Assembly: GCA_905234205.1 (NCBI GenBank)
Contig: CAJOGG010000007.1
Location: 1 to 18,055, forward strand
Reading direction: 5' to 3'
Origin: an uncultured Synergistales bacterium
GTDB taxonomy: Bacteria; Synergistota; Synergistia; Synergistales; Aminobacteriaceae
DNA: 18,055 nucleotides
This document shows positions 15,813-18,055 of the stretch, piece by piece. Within the stretch, counting starts at the first letter, position 1; the number at the start of each line of letters is the position of its first letter. A program made the translations under genes and the position numbers. The notes beneath the pieces were generated by a model, which was not told the DNA's origin, ran no database searches, and worked only from the letters and a program-made list of their open reading frames with translations.

Positions 15813-16878
15813 GAAGAAATTTATCGTAGCGTTACTAGCCCTCGTGTTAGTGTCAGTTTCCTGTGCAGCATTCGCGGACCTTCCAGCCGGTTACAAGATC
15901 ATGAACGGTTATGACCCCGCCAACTTTGTATCAAAGAAAGCTCCGACCGAGTTCAAGATGGCTGTTATCGTTAAGGGAGTCGCTGAATGGTTCTCACGTC
16001 TTGAAGAAGGCGTAACGAAATTCGCAAAAGATTACGGCGTTGATGCTAAAGTTCAGTTCCCCGCAACTACAGACGCAGCTTCACAGCTTGAGATAATCGA
16101 CTCGTTATTAACCCAGAACTATGACGCAATTATCGTTGTCCCCAATGATGCAAGCGCACTCGAAGAATCACTCGGCACAGCGTTAGAAAATGGGATCGTC
16201 GTAATCGGTCACGAAGCTTCAAACCTCAAGAACTGTTTGTATGATACAGAGGCTTTCAACGCATCACAATATGGTCAGGCAATGGCGGACGCTTTAGCAG
16301 AGGCTACAGGCGCGAAAGGCACATACGCTATCATGGTTGGCTACACGACTTCAATAACTCACATGGAATACGCAAAATTTGAGCAGGAATACATCAAGCA
16401 GAAATATCCGGAACTCGTTTTGCTGAATGATGAGCTTCCTACTTGCGAGTCACAAGAATCAACAACAGTAGCTTACGAACAGGCCAAGCAGATTTTCAAG
16501 AGCAACCCCGGCTTAGTCGGATTCATTTGCCACTGCTCAACAGACGCTGGCGGAATCTCACAGGCTGCTGAAGAAATGGGACTCAAGGGCAAAGTTAAGA
16601 TCGTTGCTGCTGGTGTACCTTCATCATACGCAAAAGAACTCAAGGACGGCGCTATCTACAGCGTTACAACTTGGGATCCAGCGTTATCAGGGTACGTAGC
16701 ATGCTTGACGGCTTACAACATTCTTACGGGCGTACCAGTAGGTCAGGGCTCAGACTTATCAGCAAAAGGCGCGGCACCTGGTTATGAGTCAGTCAACCTT
16801 ATTCTCGGCGACAACAACTGCTTAATCGGAAATGCTCCTTGCATCGGTACAGCAGAAAACGTAGACACATTATTCTAA
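15811..16878 (+). CDS. Periplasmic sugar-binding protein of an ABC importer (RbsB/LsrB-like)
   Basis: This 355-residue exported protein has a signal peptide (MKKFIVALLALVLVSVSCAAFA, in two parts MKKFIVALLALVLV and SVSCAAFA, cleavage before Asp23). The rest is a two-lobe type I binding protein: MAVIVKGVAEWFSRLEEGV, then YDAIIVVPNDASAL, IVVIGHEA, and late VTTWDPALSGYVACLTAYNIL, all typical of the Peripla_BP_4 family. Relatives bind ribose, rhamnose, AI-2 and other sugars; the ligand cannot be read from sequence. The Cys in SVSC lacks a proper lipobox, so it is probably soluble rather than a lipoprotein. ATG 15811 is used with GGAGG (15799-15803) seven bases upstream; an ATG at 15793 precedes that site. 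A terminator separates it from its ATPase gene. Confidence 0.92.
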   Translation: MKKFIVALLALVLVSVSCAAFADLPAGYKIMNGYDPANFVSKKAPTEFKMAVIVKGVAEWFSRLEEGVTKFAKDYGVDAKVQFPATTDAASQLEIIDSLLTQNYDAIIVVPNDASALEESLGTALENGIVVIGHEASNLKNCLYDTEAFNASQYGQAMADALAEATGAKGTYAIMVGYTTSITHMEYAKFEQEYIKQKYPELVLLNDELPTCESQESTTVAYEQAKQIFKSNPGLVGFICHCSTDAGGISQAAEEMGLKGKVKIVAAGVPSSYAKELKDGAIYSVTTWDPALSGYVACLTAYNILTGVPVGQGSDLSAKGAAPGYESVNLILGDNNCLIGNAPCIGTAENVDTLF

Positions 16879-16906
16879 TTCACAGCTTAATCACATGAAT
16901 ACACAG

Positions 16907-16940
16907 TGCCACTCTAATATAACGGGGTGGCATTTTTCTT
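16907..16940 (+). terminator. Intercistronic terminator between binding protein and ATPase
   Basis: TGCCACTC (16907-16914) pairs with GGGTGGCA (16925-16932), one G-U pair, ten-base loop, followed by TTTTTCTT. It ends immediately before the AGGAGG of the ATPase gene, so it probably lowers ATPase expression relative to the binding protein. Confidence 0.9.
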
Positions 16941-16958
16941 AGGGAGGAGGAAAATTTT

Positions 16959-18055
16959 TTGTCGGACTTCATTCTAAATTGCAAGGGTATCAATAAATCC
17001 TTCGGTGGTGTTCACGCGTTACGCAACGTTGATTTACAGGTTAAGCGCGGAGAAGTTCACTGCTTGGCCGGGGAAAATGGCTGTGGCAAGTCTACAATCA
17101 TCAAAGCTATTTCAGGTTTCCAGCCTCAAGACTCCGGGACGATCGAATTTAATGGAACTGTTTACGAGTCATTGTCGCCTGTTGTGTCAATTGATTTAGG
17201 GATTCAGGTTATCTATCAGGATTTGTCGGTGTTCCCGAATCTTTCAGTACAGGAGAACTTGGCCATCAACACGGTGTTGTCGCATAAGACGAAAATTTAC
17301 AGCCATAAGCAGCAGCGAGAGATAGCCAAGAAAGTTATGGAGACTCTTAATCTTGATTTAGACCTTGACGCAAGAGTTGAACAATTACCCGTCGCCTCAA
17401 AACAGTTGATCGCAATAGCAAGAGCCTTATACGCAAAAGCAAACTTCTTGATCCTTGACGAACCTACAACAGCTTTGACGCGCAAGGAAGTTGATAGATT
17501 ATTCGAATTAATTCGCGGCCTCAAAGAGCAGGGAATGACGGTGTTATTTGTCTCGCATAAACTTGACGAGATGTACGAGATTTCGGACAGCATTACGATT
17601 ATGAGATCGGGCGAAGCAGTTTACACCGGGCCAATGAAGACTCTTAGCGAGGAAGACTTCACAAAATACATGACTGGACACGAGATTAGCTTCAGTGAGG
17701 ACAAGAACGCTGACGCAAGAATCAAACGAGGTATAGCTCCGGCACTTGAGGCTGTGAATTTATCGGGCGCAGGATTCAAGAACGTATCTTTCTCCGTTCA
17801 GCATGGTGAGATTTTGGGCATAACGGGTCAATTAGGTTCGGGACGTAGTGAACTTTGCAACACGTTATTCGGAATAAGCAAAGCTACAGCAGGAACGATC
17901 AAACGCGACGGCCAAGAAGTCAAAATCAATTCCGTGAAAGATGCAACAGATAACGGTATAGCACTCGTGCCTGAAGACAGACTCACTGAAGGTTTGTTCC
18001 TGCCTATATCAATAATGGAAAATATCACGCTCGTGAATTACAAGAAGTTCACAAA
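16959..18055 (+). CDS. Sugar ABC importer ATP-binding protein (RbsA/MglA type), cut by window edge
   Basis: The frame opens at TTG 16959, eight bases after AGGAGG (16945-16950), and stays open to the right edge, giving about 365 residues. It reads SDFILNCKGINKSFGGVHAL. The first ATPase domain has Walker A GENGCGKST (38-46), the signature segment LPVASKQLIAIARAL, and Walker B LILDEPT with a switch His in FVSHKLDEM. The second domain begins near residue 265 with a degenerate P-loop GQLGSGRSEL and the VPEDRLTEGL motif, both typical of the fused double ATPases of carbohydrate importers (CUT2). The permease gene expected next lies outside the window. No ATG fits the Shine-Dalgarno, so the TTG start looks genuine. 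Confidence 0.92.
   Translation, partial: MSDFILNCKGINKSFGGVHALRNVDLQVKRGEVHCLAGENGCGKSTIIKAISGFQPQDSGTIEFNGTVYESLSPVVSIDLGIQVIYQDLSVFPNLSVQENLAINTVLSHKTKIYSHKQQREIAKKVMETLNLDLDLDARVEQLPVASKQLIAIARALYAKANFLILDEPTTALTRKEVDRLFELIRGLKEQGMTVLFVSHKLDEMYEISDSITIMRSGEAVYTGPMKTLSEEDFTKYMTGHEISFSEDKNADARIKRGIAPALEAVNLSGAGFKNVSFSVQHGEILGITGQLGSGRSELCNTLFGISKATAGTIKRDGQEVKINSVKDATDNGIALVPEDRLTEGLFLPISIMENITLVNYKKFT

Overview
The window reads as a continuous piece of an anaerobic bacterial chromosome. It carries a complete V/A-type ATPase operon in the Enterococcus-type order (F-I-K-E-C-G-A-B-D), a four-cysteine ribosomal protein L28, an exported HtrA protease, orphan type IV pilin-like proteins and a sugar-type ABC importer. 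This mix, the moderate GC content and the strong Shine-Dalgarno sequences would fit a Synergistota-like (Synergistaceae) gut or oral anaerobe. That placement is an inference; no marker here settles the taxonomy.

Layout. Positions 1-639 (minus strand): the N-terminal part of an M17 leucyl aminopeptidase, running off the left edge, behind rpmB (L28). Positions 743-3761 (plus): a DJ-1/PfpI protein, a divergent Lgt-family membrane protein, a short coding-like remnant, and an HtrA/DegP protease with two PDZ domains, closed by an intrinsic terminator. Positions 3797-4828 (minus): a membrane-anchored GGDEF protein with a degenerate active site. Positions 4933-13718 (plus): a good sigma70-type promoter, nine V-ATPase genes packed with overlaps or short gaps, and a strong terminator. 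The c-ring subunit retains all five residues that bind Na+ in Enterococcus hirae NtpK, so this is predicted to be a sodium-translocating ATPase.

Positions 13720-14287 hold no protein gene but are not empty. First comes a candidate structured RNA of about 160-235 nt: a rod with a closing stem, a large central bubble and an apical stem, preceded by an extended -10 and followed by a terminator. Its shape resembles 6S RNA. Then comes a leader with an extended -10 element, a run of ten C residues and an intrinsic terminator just before the first pilin gene. Positions 14288-15526 hold two paralogous type IV pilin-like genes separated by another terminator.

Positions 15533-15812 hold a terminator and a minus-strand, frameshifted coding remnant. 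Positions 15811-18055 start a carbohydrate ABC importer: an abundant-type periplasmic binding protein, an intercistronic terminator, and a double-domain ATPase starting at TTG and cut by the right edge.

A recurring theme on the right side is an intrinsic terminator placed directly upstream of a ribosome binding site (three cases). This suggests expression is set by partial readthrough. The least explained parts are the structured RNA, the C-tract leader before the pilins, and the two decayed coding fragments.
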